Assembly (NCBI GenBank): GCA_041687755.1
Contig: JBDNJM010000054.1
Span: forward strand, 1 to 34,746
DNA: 34,746 bases
Direction: 5' to 3'
Source: JBDNJM01 sp041687755
GTDB taxonomy: Bacteria; Planctomycetota; UBA1135; GCA-002686595
Of the stretch, positions 18,195 through 26,309 are shown piece after piece. How positions within the stretch are numbered: the first letter of the stretch is position 1; every line of letters begins with the position of its first letter. The notes under the pieces were generated by a model. That model saw only the letters and a list, made by a program, of their open reading frames with translations. It made no database searches and was not told the origin of the DNA. Made by a program: the position numbers and the translations under genes.

Positions 18195-18215
18195 TTGAAC
18201 CGAACGGTCGGTCAA
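18195..18215. promoter_or_regulatory. TetR-type operator, flavoprotein operon
   Basis: The 21-bp site carries TTGAACCG at one end and CGGTCAA at the other around an ACGG core, an imperfect inverted repeat. It shares TTGA, CGAACGGTC-like and GGTCAA elements with the site at 18841-18856, just before tetR. It lies 14 bp upstream of the small frame, where bound repressor would block transcription. Confidence 0.6.
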
Positions 18216-18258
18216 AATTGAGGGCGAGAGAGTCGAGCCGGAGTCGTTGCCGACGGGC

Positions 18259-18822
18259 TCAGGAACCCGACCCGATCGCTGCCGGGAGGGCGCGCATCGC
18301 GTCGAGGAACGGTTTGGGGTCGTCGTGCACGCGCGAGACGATCAGCGCGCCCTGGAGGTCGACCAGCACGCCGGTCGCGCGCTTGGCGGCCTGGGCGGGC
18401 GTCGCGCCGGCCTCACGGGCGGCGGAGGCAAGGGCGCCGGTGCAGGCCTCGAAGCACGCGCGGAGGGCGGCGCGGCGGGGCTCGGGGACGGCGCCCATGG
18501 ACAGGGTCTCGAGCAGGCAGGCCTGCTCGCCGCCGGCGTAGAACTCGGCGAGGCGCTTGGCTACCTTGCGCAGCCGGCCTTCGAGCGCGCCGGAGTCGGC
18601 CAGGGGCGCGAGGATATGGCCGCCGAACTGCTGGTGGACGGTCGCAAGGATCGCCATGGCCATCTCCTCCTTGCCGCCGGGGAAGCGGTGGTAGAGGGAG
18701 GCGCGCTGTAGGCCGGTGGCCTCCGAGAGCAGGCTCAGGGTGGCGCCCTCGAAGCCGTGCTCGCGAAAGACGGCTTCGAGGGCCTTCAGCAGGGTGGGGT
18801 CGAGGACTTTGGTGCGGGGCAT
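18259..18822 (-). CDS. TetR/AcrR-family transcriptional regulator
   Basis: The 187-residue protein starts MPRTKVLDPTLLKALEAVF, then GFEGATLSLLSEATGLQRASLYHRFPGGKEEM, the TetR helix-turn-helix (residues ~25-50). The rest is the helical ligand-binding domain with ACLLETLSMGAV. ATG 18822 is preferred to the in-frame GTG at 18840, which would lie against the operator. Operators flank the gene on both sides, so it probably represses itself and the flavoprotein genes downstream. Confidence 0.92.
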   Translation of the reverse strand: MPRTKVLDPTLLKALEAVFREHGFEGATLSLLSEATGLQRASLYHRFPGGKEEMAMAILATVHQQFGGHILAPLADSGALEGRLRKVAKRLAEFYAGGEQACLLETLSMGAVPEPRRAALRACFEACTGALASAAREAGATPAQAAKRATGVLVDLQGALIVSRVHDDPKPFLDAMRALPAAIGSGS

Positions 18823-18840
18823 TGCGGATCCGTGGGTCAC

Positions 18841-18856
18841 TTGAACGTTCGGTCAA
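18841..18856. promoter_or_regulatory. TetR-type operator before tetR
   Basis: TTGAACGTTCGGTCAA is an inverted repeat (TTGAAC/GGTCAA arms) ending 18 bp before the tetR ATG. It closely matches operators commonly found next to self-regulated TetR genes. Confidence 0.7.
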
Positions 18857-19016
18857 GGATGGCTGCCTGAGACAGGAAATGTCAAGAAATCGGCGGCGCG
18901 CCCCTCCCGCGCCAGTCGCCAGCGTTCTGCGGGTTGGGGAGGCGAGGCCGCCTTGCGGGTGGCGGCGAGCGCCGTCCTTGGCATGCTCTAGGGGGCCCCC
19001 AGCGGAGCACCGTTCG

Positions 19017-19694
19017 ATGAGTCGCAAGCCCAGCCCCGACGCTCCCGCAGCGACCTTCCACTGGCAGGACGCAGCGGACGCCCTCGCCGAGTTCCTCGGT
19101 CGCACGGACCTGGAGCCTCTGCCTGAGCGCCAGCGGTTCGTCGGCCCCGACGTGGAACTGCAGGTGCCGCTCGTCTGCCCGATGCGCCCGGACTGCTGGA
19201 GCGTCGAGCACTACCTAGAAGCCCTGCCCGAGGCGCTCGGTCCGCAGCTCGCGATCGCGATGCAGGCGGGCGCGGTATCCATGGCGCGCTTCGAGGCCGG
19301 TAAGCCTGTCGCGACGAAGACCATCAAGCGCTACGTCGTGCGCGGCAAGGGCCGCGCCCAGCCCACGCATCTAAAGTCCAAGGGCAAGTCGCGCTACGGC
19401 TCGCGGCTGCGCCTGCAGAACGCCCTGATGCTGCTCGAGGAAACCAGCGAGCGGTTGCGCGAGTGGAACGACGAGTTTGGAGCGCCCGAGCAGACCTTTG
19501 TGAACGCGCCGGTGCGGCTGTGGGCCGACCTGTTCGAGATCCCGCCCGGGCCACCGTTCACCCGCGAGGATCCGGTAATCCGCATCCCGCGGGACCTGCC
19601 CCGGCCGACGACGGAGGTGCTGCTGCTGGCCTACCGGGGCCTGTGCTACGGCCGCATCGAGCGCCGGAAGCCGGATTCCGGATTCGCCGAATAG
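19017..19694 (+). CDS. Vms1/VLRF1-like release-factor-domain protein
   Basis: The 225-residue protein is not an obvious textbook family. Its core, KRYVVRGKGRAQPTHLKSKG (residues 104-123) followed by KSRYGSRLRLQNALMLLEE and LREW, aligns by eye with the catalytic loop of Vms1/VLRF1 proteins (RY-x-VR-K-GG-x-Q and SAG-x-x-LRRYNE). The GxxQ at 112-115 stands for their GGxQ loop. The later IPRDLPRPTTEVLLLAYRGL resembles their IPF-x-x-RRPT-x-x-EL segment. Vms1-type proteins cleave peptidyl-tRNA on stalled 60S/50S subunits. The preceding QLAIAMQAGAVSMARFEAGK fits the strand before the loop. The match is unverified; the second Gly of GGQ is Arg here. ATG 19017 is the start. Confidence 0.6.
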   Translation: MSRKPSPDAPAATFHWQDAADALAEFLGRTDLEPLPERQRFVGPDVELQVPLVCPMRPDCWSVEHYLEALPEALGPQLAIAMQAGAVSMARFEAGKPVATKTIKRYVVRGKGRAQPTHLKSKGKSRYGSRLRLQNALMLLEETSERLREWNDEFGAPEQTFVNAPVRLWADLFEIPPGPPFTREDPVIRIPRDLPRPTTEVLLLAYRGLCYGRIERRKPDSGFAE

Positions 19695-19754
19695 AGTCGG
19701 GACGGGGCGGGTATGGGCAAGTGTCCCCAGTTCACTGCCACCCCCCCCCAACAG

Positions 19755-19940
19755 ATGCCTTCTTCGTCCTCTGGTTCCGGCCACGCTGCGCGCTATGGCG
19801 TCACGTTCGGCACCGCCCTTGCGATTTCGATCTCGTGGAGCCTGCACAAGTCGGTCTTCTGGGCCATCGTCAACGGCCTGTTCTCCTGGTTCTACGTGGT
19901 CTATTACATGATCACGAGAGCGGCCGAAGCGACGACTTGA
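19755..19940 (+). CDS. Small membrane protein
   Basis: The ~61-residue protein begins at ATG 19755. After a Ser/Gly-rich start it has YGVTFGTALAISISWSLHKS and VFWAIVNGLFSWFYVVYYMI, two hydrophobic segments with a short turn. The pattern (FGTALA-x-x-SW, SWFYVVYY) recurs in small membrane proteins of many bacteria with no assigned function. It lies 60 bp after the VLRF1-like gene on the same strand. Confidence 0.7.
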   Translation: MPSSSSGSGHAARYGVTFGTALAISISWSLHKSVFWAIVNGLFSWFYVVYYMITRAAEATT

Positions 19941-19962
19941 AGGCGATGCGGTCGTCTGCGAG

Positions 19963-20418
19963 TCAGAGGCAGCCGGCCAACAGCTCCGCGTCGAGCGTCC
20001 CGTGCGCGTCGAGGGTCTCCGCCACGCGCGCGATGCGTTCGGTCACGGCCGGGTCCTCGATCAGTTCGCGCAGCTCGGTCAAGGCGCGCAACAGGAGGGC
20101 CTCGCGGCGCGCCTCCACCGGTTCCAGCTGCGCCAGCAGGGCCTCCGCCTCCTCCCAGTCGCCGCGCCAGGCGGCCAGCACTTCCGCAGGCTGGTCGACG
20201 TCCTGCCCGCGATAGTCGAGCTCCGCCAGCGGTCCCGCGAGTGCCACGCGCAGCTGCGCCCAGGCCAGCTCGCCGCCGGCCAGCCGCCAGTGCACCTCCG
20301 CGTGCCCATCGTGCCCGTCCAGATCCGACTCGAGCGTCACGCACACGACCTCGCCGCCGAGCAGCGTCGCTACGACCGCGTGTCCCGCCTCGTGCCAGGC
20401 CTGCTCTGGTTCGTCCAC
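19963..20418 (-). CDS. Stand-alone M41 (FtsH-type) peptidase-like domain
   Basis: The 151-residue protein starts with AWHEAGHAVVATLLGGEVV, giving His9, Glu10 and His13 as HExxH. VALAGPLAELDYRG follows and matches the VLLGGRAAE region of FtsH proteases. Asp73 or Asp75 is a candidate third zinc ligand. There is no AAA+ ATPase or membrane segment, so it is the protease domain alone. GTG 20418 follows the stop of the upstream gene by 13 nt and the two probably share a transcript. Confidence 0.7.
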   Translation of the reverse strand: MDEPEQAWHEAGHAVVATLLGGEVVCVTLESDLDGHDGHAEVHWRLAGGELAWAQLRVALAGPLAELDYRGQDVDQPAEVLAAWRGDWEEAEALLAQLEPVEARREALLLRALTELRELIEDPAVTERIARVAETLDAHGTLDAELLAGCL

Positions 20419-20431
20419 GTGAGCGGTCGCG

Positions 20432-20800
20432 CTAGTTCGCGTTCGGCAGCTGGTCCGCCGGCACGAAGTACGTCATCGCCTGGGCCATCGCGTCCTCGGA
20501 CGTGAAGCCCTTGTCCACCAGCGGCTGCATGTCCTGGCCGACGAGCCCAAACAGCCCGAGCGTCGCCCGCAGCACCGCGGGCCCGTGCGCATCGGCGTAG
20601 CCCTCGAGCTGCGGCACGGTGTCGAACTCGCCCGATAGCTGGGCCACGTGCGCGAACTGCTGCGCGACCCACTCCCGGTCGCGCACGCGCTGCGCGTTGC
20701 GAAACAGAATGGCGACAAGACCGCCGACGACGCGCTGTTCGCGGTGAGCGAGGCGGCTCAGCTCGGACCTGAGGGTCTCCCGATCGGTGATAGCTTCCAC
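20432..20800 (-). CDS. Hypothetical 122-residue protein
   Basis: The protein is soluble and mostly helical in pattern (ETLRSELSRLAHREQRVVGGLVAILFR, EWVAQQFAHVAQL). No catalytic motif is visible and I do not recognise the family. It precedes the M41-like gene on the same strand and is divergent from the GIY-YIG gene, with under 50 bp between starts. Confidence 0.65.
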   Translation of the reverse strand: MEAITDRETLRSELSRLAHREQRVVGGLVAILFRNAQRVRDREWVAQQFAHVAQLSGEFDTVPQLEGYADAHGPAVLRATLGLFGLVGQDMQPLVDKGFTSEDAMAQAMTYFVPADQLPNAN

Positions 20801-20846
20801 GGCAGGAGTCTAGCGTCTCAGGCGAGGCCGTAGGCTGATGGGCGCC

Positions 20847-21134
20847 ATGCCCGCCAAGAAGGAGACCGCAGCCGACGCCGCTTGGGTGCTCTACGTCCTG
20901 CGCTGCGCGGACGGCACGCTCTACACAGGTATCGCCACCGACCTCGGGCGGCGGCTCGAGCAGCACAACGGCGAGCGTCCCGGCGGTGCGCGCTACACGC
21001 GCGGGCGGCGGCCGGTCGAGCTGGCGTTCTCGGAGCCGCACCCCGACCGCAGCGCCGCTTCGATCGCGGAGGCGGGCCTCAAGCGCCTGTCGCGCGCGGC
21101 TAAGGAGGCTCGGATCGGCCGTTCGCAGGCCTGA
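20847..21134 (+). CDS. GIY-YIG nuclease-family protein (YhbQ/UPF0213-like)
   Basis: The ~95-residue protein has WVLYVLRCADGTLYTGIATDL, with the two short strands corresponding to GIY and YIG, then RRLEQHN with the catalytic-helix Arg, and a final Glu in the EAGLKRLSRAAKEA helix. Stand-alone members of this size act on DNA or are uncharacterised. ATG 20838 is also in frame and would add three residues. Confidence 0.88.
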   Translation: MPAKKETAADAAWVLYVLRCADGTLYTGIATDLGRRLEQHNGERPGGARYTRGRRPVELAFSEPHPDRSAASIAEAGLKRLSRAAKEARIGRSQA

Positions 21135-21204
21135 TCGGCTACGGTCGAGCGGTCGTCTAAGCGTTCAACACTCGAAGTCCGCCTGCCACCTCGGAACACC
21201 GATC

Positions 21205-23136
21205 GTGAAGTTGCCTGCCCTTGTCGCGCTCGTTCTGGCCGCACTGCTAGCGGCGTTGTTCTGGATCAAGTCCGGTTCGGAGTCCGAGCAGGGACCCGCT
21301 ATGCCGGAGGAGCGGGACGCGGGTGCCCAGCGCGAGATCGTCGAACCCGAACTCGACGTTCTAGCCGGCGGCGAGGGGCGCACGGCGGTCCTCGACGTGT
21401 CGGAGGTCGAACCCAAGGCGGACGCGAGCGCCGGGGCGGCGCGGATCGAGGAACTGCTGCCTGCATGGATCGAGCTGAACGTGCTCGATGAGGCGGACGG
21501 AACGCCGCTTGCGGGCGCGAGCGTCTTCGTGGACGAGGCCAGCGCGAGCGGAGCTGGGCTCCGGTCTTTCGGAGGAGCGGAGCAGCCTTTTGGGGAGCTG
21601 GGCGTCACAGACGTGGAGGGCCGCTTCCTGCTGGAGTCCCTGCTCTACGCGAGCCACTGGATGCGGGTCGAGGCGCAGGGCTACGGGGAGGTGCTGCTGC
21701 AGCTTCCCGCCGAGCGGGCAGCTGATGATCCGCCGCTGGTGGTCCGGGCGCGCCGCACGGCAGCGCTTGTCGGCCGCGTCGAATCCTCCGCGGGCGGGAC
21801 GGTCCGTGTGTGGTTGAGCTCGTCCATGTACCGGCTCCTGTCCGACGCCTCCGCGCAGAGCTTCATCGGTGGAGAGCTGCGGTTGGGGGCGAAGAGCGAC
21901 GAGCTGGGGTGGTTCGAACTGAGCGAGCTGCCCGCGCGGGTGCCGTTTGTCGTCGAGTTGGTCTCGGAAGGAAGGCCGACGCGTCGGTTGAGTGAGCCGT
22001 TGGTCCTCGAGCCGGGCGAGCGGCGCGAAGTGTCCTGGAAGCTTGACGCTTCCGCGGACGTGGAGGTGCTTGCGCTCGATACGCGCGGCTACCCAGCGGC
22101 GGGCGTCGAGTTGCGGCTGATCCGAGCCGACGAGGTGTTCGGGGGCTTGGTTCAGGTGTACACGGACGCGGTCTCGACGACGGTCACGGACGGCGGGGGA
22201 CTCGCTCGGTTCGAGCGGGTTGCGCAAGGGGACTGGGTGGTCGCCCCCCAGAGCGTCGAGGGGACCGGCGGCCGATCCGCGCGGGCCGAAGGCTACGCGC
22301 CGGAAGCCACGCGCTTCACGGTCGGCGCCCAAGACGATCGAGTCGAGCTCGAGCTGGCGCTGCACTTCGGTCAGACCATCAGCGGGCTGGTGCTGGCCCC
22401 CGACGGCTCGCCGGCACCCTTAGCGCGGGTCTCGATCCAGCAGGGCGCAAGACGCATCTTCATCTTCGAGAGGGCGGACGAGGAGGGTCGCTTCAAGAGT
22501 GGTGTGCTCGTGTCCGGAATCTACAGTGTTGCGGCCGAGCCGGGTTCCAAGACGCCGGGAGCGAGTCGGTCCGCACCGCTGGAGGCCGAGCTCGGAGCGA
22601 GCGACCTGATCGTAAACCTGAGGCCGTCGGCCCCGCTGGTCGTCGAGCTGCGGGACGCGGTGTCGGGAGATCTCAGACCCGGGCAGCTGATCCTCAACGA
22701 GCTGGACACGAAGCGGATCTACATGCCTGATACGTCGGGGGTCAAGGAGTTCGACAACCTGCCTCCGGGCGAGTACGAGCTGGCCGGTCTTGCGCAGAAC
22801 GGGAGCGTCGGACTGGTCGGGCGCTTCACGCTCACCGCCGGCTCGGACCCGCGCGAAATCGTCGTGCCGCTCGCCCCGGGCGGCCGCGTGCGCGTCGCCT
22901 ACCGAGGGCCGCACGACGTGATGCAGCTGCGCGTTCTTGCCGGGGACCAGATCGTCTCGCTGGACGGGTTGGAGCGCGGGCTCCAGAAGACGCTGGCGGC
23001 GCCGGCGGGCCGCGTCACGGTGCGCGGCACGGTCTACCTCGACGAGCGCGACCCCTCGGGGGAGGTCCTGAAGATCGTGCAGGAACGCGACGTGGACGTG
23101 CCGGCGGGTGGGATCGTCGATGTCGTATTCGAGTGA
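21205..23136 (+). CDS. Exported protein with repeated carboxypeptidase-regulatory-like domains
   Basis: The 643-residue protein starts at GTG 21205 with a membrane anchor (LPALVALVLAALLAALFWI). It then shows several beta-sandwich units of the carboxypeptidase regulatory (prealbumin-like) type, recognised by patterns such as DGTPLAGASVFVDEA, TDVEGRFLLESL, ISGLVLAPDGSPAPLARVSI and DEEGRFKSGVLVSGIYSV. It ends QERDVDVPAGGIVDVVFE. There is no catalytic domain; such proteins are usually surface or periplasmic scaffolds. A degenerate copy of its own C-terminus follows at 23195. Confidence 0.8.
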   Translation: MKLPALVALVLAALLAALFWIKSGSESEQGPAMPEERDAGAQREIVEPELDVLAGGEGRTAVLDVSEVEPKADASAGAARIEELLPAWIELNVLDEADGTPLAGASVFVDEASASGAGLRSFGGAEQPFGELGVTDVEGRFLLESLLYASHWMRVEAQGYGEVLLQLPAERAADDPPLVVRARRTAALVGRVESSAGGTVRVWLSSSMYRLLSDASAQSFIGGELRLGAKSDELGWFELSELPARVPFVVELVSEGRPTRRLSEPLVLEPGERREVSWKLDASADVEVLALDTRGYPAAGVELRLIRADEVFGGLVQVYTDAVSTTVTDGGGLARFERVAQGDWVVAPQSVEGTGGRSARAEGYAPEATRFTVGAQDDRVELELALHFGQTISGLVLAPDGSPAPLARVSIQQGARRIFIFERADEEGRFKSGVLVSGIYSVAAEPGSKTPGASRSAPLEAELGASDLIVNLRPSAPLVVELRDAVSGDLRPGQLILNELDTKRIYMPDTSGVKEFDNLPPGEYELAGLAQNGSVGLVGRFTLTAGSDPREIVVPLAPGGRVRVAYRGPHDVMQLRVLAGDQIVSLDGLERGLQKTLAAPAGRVTVRGTVYLDERDPSGEVLKIVQERDVDVPAGGIVDVVFE

Positions 23137-23194
23137 GCGGTCGGGTGCGCGCGGTGCGTGGCCGTCGGGACCGGAGGCAGGCCTCGGGCCGGCG

Positions 23195-23320
23195 CGGGTC
23201 GTGGCGAACTGGTACCCGGGCGGGGTCGATGCGCAGGGTCGGACCCTCGTGCAGGTCCAGGAGCACGAGGTGACGATCGGCGCCGGCAAGTCGGCGCGCC
23301 TGGTTCTAACCGGGGAGTGA
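23195..23320 (+). pseudogene. Orphan 3' end of a paralogue of the preceding gene
   Basis: A different frame just after the 23136 stop reads VVANWYPGGVDAQGRTLVQV then QEHEVTIGAGKSARLVLTGE and stops at 23320. It resembles the C-terminus of the gene ending at 23136 (VRGTVYLDERDPSGEVLKIV then QERDVDVPAGGIVDVVFE). No start region belongs to it. It is probably what remains after deletion or recombination between tandem paralogues. Confidence 0.55.
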
Positions 23321-23364
23321 GGTCCTAGAATGCGGCGCCTCCCAATCTCCCGCATCGACGACCC

Positions 23365-25509
23365 ATGCACTTTCTCCCCCTCGCGCTCGGCGGCCTTCTG
23401 GCCCTCGGCGCCTGTCAGTCCACCGACTCCATGAACGATCTCGCCCCCGCAGACAATCCGCTGCTCGCTGAATGGACGGGGCCGCATGGCGGAGTGCCGA
23501 CCTTTGGCGCAATGGAGCTAGCGGCGCTCGAGCCGGCGCTCGACTACGCGATCGAGGTGCACCTGCGCGAAATCGATCTGATTACCAACGTGCGCGAGGA
23601 CCCGACGTTCGAGAACACGATCCTGGCGATGGAGCGGGCGGGCGCGGACATCGATCGGGTGTTTACGTACTACGGGATCTGGTCGGGCAACCTGTCCTCG
23701 CCGGAGTTTCGCGAGATCCAGGGACGGCTCGCGCCGAAGCTCTCGGAGTACAGCTCGAAGATCACCCAGAATGCGCGGCTGTTTGAGCGCGTGAAAGCCG
23801 TGCACGAGGGTGAGGAAGTGAAGGGGCTGGGCGCACCGGAGCAGCGGCTCGTGTGGCTGACCTACAACAGCTTCGCAAAGAACGGGGCGACCCTCGACGG
23901 GGCGGCCAAGGAGCGCTACGCCGCGATCAACGCGCGGCTGGCCGAGCTGTACACGACGTTCGGGAACAACGTGTTGGGCGATGAAGAAGGCTACGCCCTG
24001 TTCATCGACGAAAGCCAGACCGGCGGGCTGCCGAAGTCGTTCAAGGCCGGCGCCGCAGCGGCGGCAGCGGAGCGCGGGGAGGAGGGCAAGTTCGCCATCC
24101 TGAACACGCGTTCGTCGATGGATCCGTTCCTGATCTACTCGACGGAGCGGGCGCTGCGCGAGCAGGTCTGGGGCACGTACTACTCGCGCGGCGACAACGG
24201 GGACGAGCGCGACAACAACGCCGTGATTAAGGAGATCCTGGTGCTGCGCGACGAGCGCGCCGGGCTGCTGGGCTACGAGAACTACGCGGCCTGGATGATG
24301 ACCGACCGCATGGCGAAGACGCCGGAGGCGGCGCTCGGGTTGCTCGAGGCCGTCTGGCCCGCTGCGATCGCGCGCGTGGCCGAGGAGGTCGCCGACATGC
24401 AGGCGATCGCGGACGCAGAAGGCGCGGACATCGAGATCGCGTCCTGGGACTACCGGCACTACGCCGAGAAGGTGCGCCAGGCGAAGTACGACCTCGACTC
24501 GAACGAGGTCAAGCAGTACCTGCAGCTCGACAACCTGCGCGAGGCCATGTTCTTCGTCGCGGGCGAGCTGTTCGGGTTCGCCTTCGGGCCGGTGCCGGAG
24601 GGCACCGTGCCCGTGTACCACGACGACGTGCGCGTCTGGGAGGTCACCGACAAGCAGAGCGGCGCCCACATCGGGCTGTGGTACCTGGACCCCTACGCGC
24701 GGCCGGGCAAGCGCTCGGGCGCCTGGGCGAGCATGTACCGCGGTCGCGAGACGTTCAACGGCGTCAAGACCGTGCTAGCCAGCAACAACTCGAACTTCAT
24801 CGAGCCGGCGGCGGGCCAGCCGGTGCTCGTGAGCTGGGACGACGCGACGACCTTCTTTCACGAGTTCGGCCACGCCCTGCACTTCTTGTCGGCCGAGATC
24901 GCCTACCCCGGCTTGAACGGCGGCGTGCGCGACTACACCGAGTTCCAGTCCCAGCTGCTGGAGCGCTGGTTGTCGACCGAGCCCGTGATCCAGAACTACC
25001 TGGTGCACGTCGAGACCGGTGAGCCGATGCCGGCGGAGCTGATCGAGAAGCTCGAGCGGGCCGCGACGTTCAACCAGGGCTTCGGAACGACCGAATACTT
25101 GGCCTCGGCCTTGATGGATCTCTACTACCACACGACGGATCCGGCGGAGATTGAGCCGGATGCCTTCGAGCGCGAGACGCTCGAGCGCCTGGGTCTGCCG
25201 AAGGAGATGGTCATGCGCCACCGCAGCCCGCAGTTCGCCCACGTGTTCTCGGGCGAGGGCTACGCGGCGGGGTACTACGGCTACATGTGGGCGGACGTGC
25301 TCACCGCCGACGCGGCCGAGGCCTTTGCCGAAGCACCCGGCGGCTACTACGACACGGACATGTCGGCCAAGCTGGTCGAGCTGCTGTTCGCGCCGCGCAA
25401 CGCGATGGATCCCGGCGAGGCCTACCGCGCCTTCATGGGCCGCGACGCCAAGATCGAAGCGCTGATGCGCGATCGCGGCTTCCCGATTCCCGCCGCGGCC
25501 GGGAACTGA
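23365..25509 (+). CDS. M3-family metallopeptidase lipoprotein (peptidyl-dipeptidase/oligopeptidase type)
   Basis: The 714-residue protein has a lipoprotein signal ending LALGAC (Cys17), placing it in the outer or periplasmic membrane face. The long helical M3 body contains TTFFHEFGHALH with His499, Glu500 and His503, and a downstream DYTEFQSQLLERW segment that supplies the third zinc ligand. The C-terminal GEGYAAGYYGYMWADVL is the M3 substrate-binding loop. Dcp and OpdA relatives degrade short peptides. It may feed peptide use together with the S9 peptidase further along. Confidence 0.93.
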   Translation: MHFLPLALGGLLALGACQSTDSMNDLAPADNPLLAEWTGPHGGVPTFGAMELAALEPALDYAIEVHLREIDLITNVREDPTFENTILAMERAGADIDRVFTYYGIWSGNLSSPEFREIQGRLAPKLSEYSSKITQNARLFERVKAVHEGEEVKGLGAPEQRLVWLTYNSFAKNGATLDGAAKERYAAINARLAELYTTFGNNVLGDEEGYALFIDESQTGGLPKSFKAGAAAAAAERGEEGKFAILNTRSSMDPFLIYSTERALREQVWGTYYSRGDNGDERDNNAVIKEILVLRDERAGLLGYENYAAWMMTDRMAKTPEAALGLLEAVWPAAIARVAEEVADMQAIADAEGADIEIASWDYRHYAEKVRQAKYDLDSNEVKQYLQLDNLREAMFFVAGELFGFAFGPVPEGTVPVYHDDVRVWEVTDKQSGAHIGLWYLDPYARPGKRSGAWASMYRGRETFNGVKTVLASNNSNFIEPAAGQPVLVSWDDATTFFHEFGHALHFLSAEIAYPGLNGGVRDYTEFQSQLLERWLSTEPVIQNYLVHVETGEPMPAELIEKLERAATFNQGFGTTEYLASALMDLYYHTTDPAEIEPDAFERETLERLGLPKEMVMRHRSPQFAHVFSGEGYAAGYYGYMWADVLTADAAEAFAEAPGGYYDTDMSAKLVELLFAPRNAMDPGEAYRAFMGRDAKIEALMRDRGFPIPAAAGN

Positions 25510-25522
25510 TCGGAGCGGGGCC

Positions 25523-26179
25523 TTGTCGTACCGCGACTATGGCAAGACCCCGCGCCTGCACCCGTCCCGGGTGTCAGGGCGCGGCAGCGGGGCGGAACTG
25601 TTCGTGGTCGAGGGCGACTCGGCGGCCCAGGCGGTGCTCGCCGCCAGAGACGCGGAGCACCAGGCGGTTCTGCCGATGCAGGGCAAGCCCCTGAACCCGG
25701 TGCGGGCCAACCGGGCGAAGGTCCTGGCCAACGCGTTCTACCGGCCCCTGATCCAGTCGGTCGGCGGTGGCTTCGACGCGGATGTCGTGCCTCGGCACGC
25801 GCGCTACGACCGGGTGCTGATGCTGTTCGACCCGGACGCGGACGGGATCCACGCGAGCGCGCTGCTGCTGATGTTCTTCGGACGCTGGATGCGGCCGCTG
25901 GTGGAGCACGGCCTCGTGTATGCGGTGCGGGCCCCGTTCGCGACGATCGAGCATCCGCGCCTGGCAGAACCGATCCAGGCGTACTCGAAGGAGGACCTGG
26001 CGGGCCTCCGTTCTCGGCTGGCGGAAGCGGGGGCGCTAGATCTGCAGGTGCGCTACTACCGCGGCCTGGCGAGCATCGACGCGGGGACCCTGTGGGCGAG
26101 CTGCCTGGATCCGGCGACGCGCCGCGGGCGCGCGATGGGCTTGGGTGAAGTTGAGAACGCGAAGGCCGTGTTTGGCTGA
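25523..26179 (+). CDS. Stand-alone GyrB/ParE-type TOPRIM protein
   Basis: The 218-residue protein contains only the C-terminal half of a type IIA topoisomerase B subunit. ELFVVEGDSAAQAVLAARDA gives the TOPRIM Glu30; LMLFDPDADGIHASALLLMFF gives the Asp103/Asp105/Asp107 triad, followed by EHGLVYAVRAPF. QAVLPMQGKPLN matches the GyrB AILPLKGKILN segment, and the end RYYRGLASIDAGTLWAS matches GyrB RYKGLGEM. The ATPase and transducer domains are absent and nothing upstream encodes them. All metal ligands are kept. TTG 25523 has GGAG upstream; GTG 25570 is an alternative start. Confidence 0.8.
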   Translation: MSYRDYGKTPRLHPSRVSGRGSGAELFVVEGDSAAQAVLAARDAEHQAVLPMQGKPLNPVRANRAKVLANAFYRPLIQSVGGGFDADVVPRHARYDRVLMLFDPDADGIHASALLLMFFGRWMRPLVEHGLVYAVRAPFATIEHPRLAEPIQAYSKEDLAGLRSRLAEAGALDLQVRYYRGLASIDAGTLWASCLDPATRRGRAMGLGEVENAKAVFG

Positions 26180-26309
26180 CCGGCGCCCCTTGCACTCCCG
26201 TCGAGACTCTGCGCCTCGACGGGCGTGCAGCGGTCGTCAAGGTTCTCAGCGGGTTGCGCTAGACTTCAGGCTCTCTGACTCCCCCCCGCTTCCCCCGCCT
26301 CCTCGACCG

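Noticed and set aside
23518..24669. Long minus-strand open frame inside the M3 peptidase gene
   Set aside because: High GC removes stop codons from the opposite frame; the M3 protein with HEFGH is the real product.
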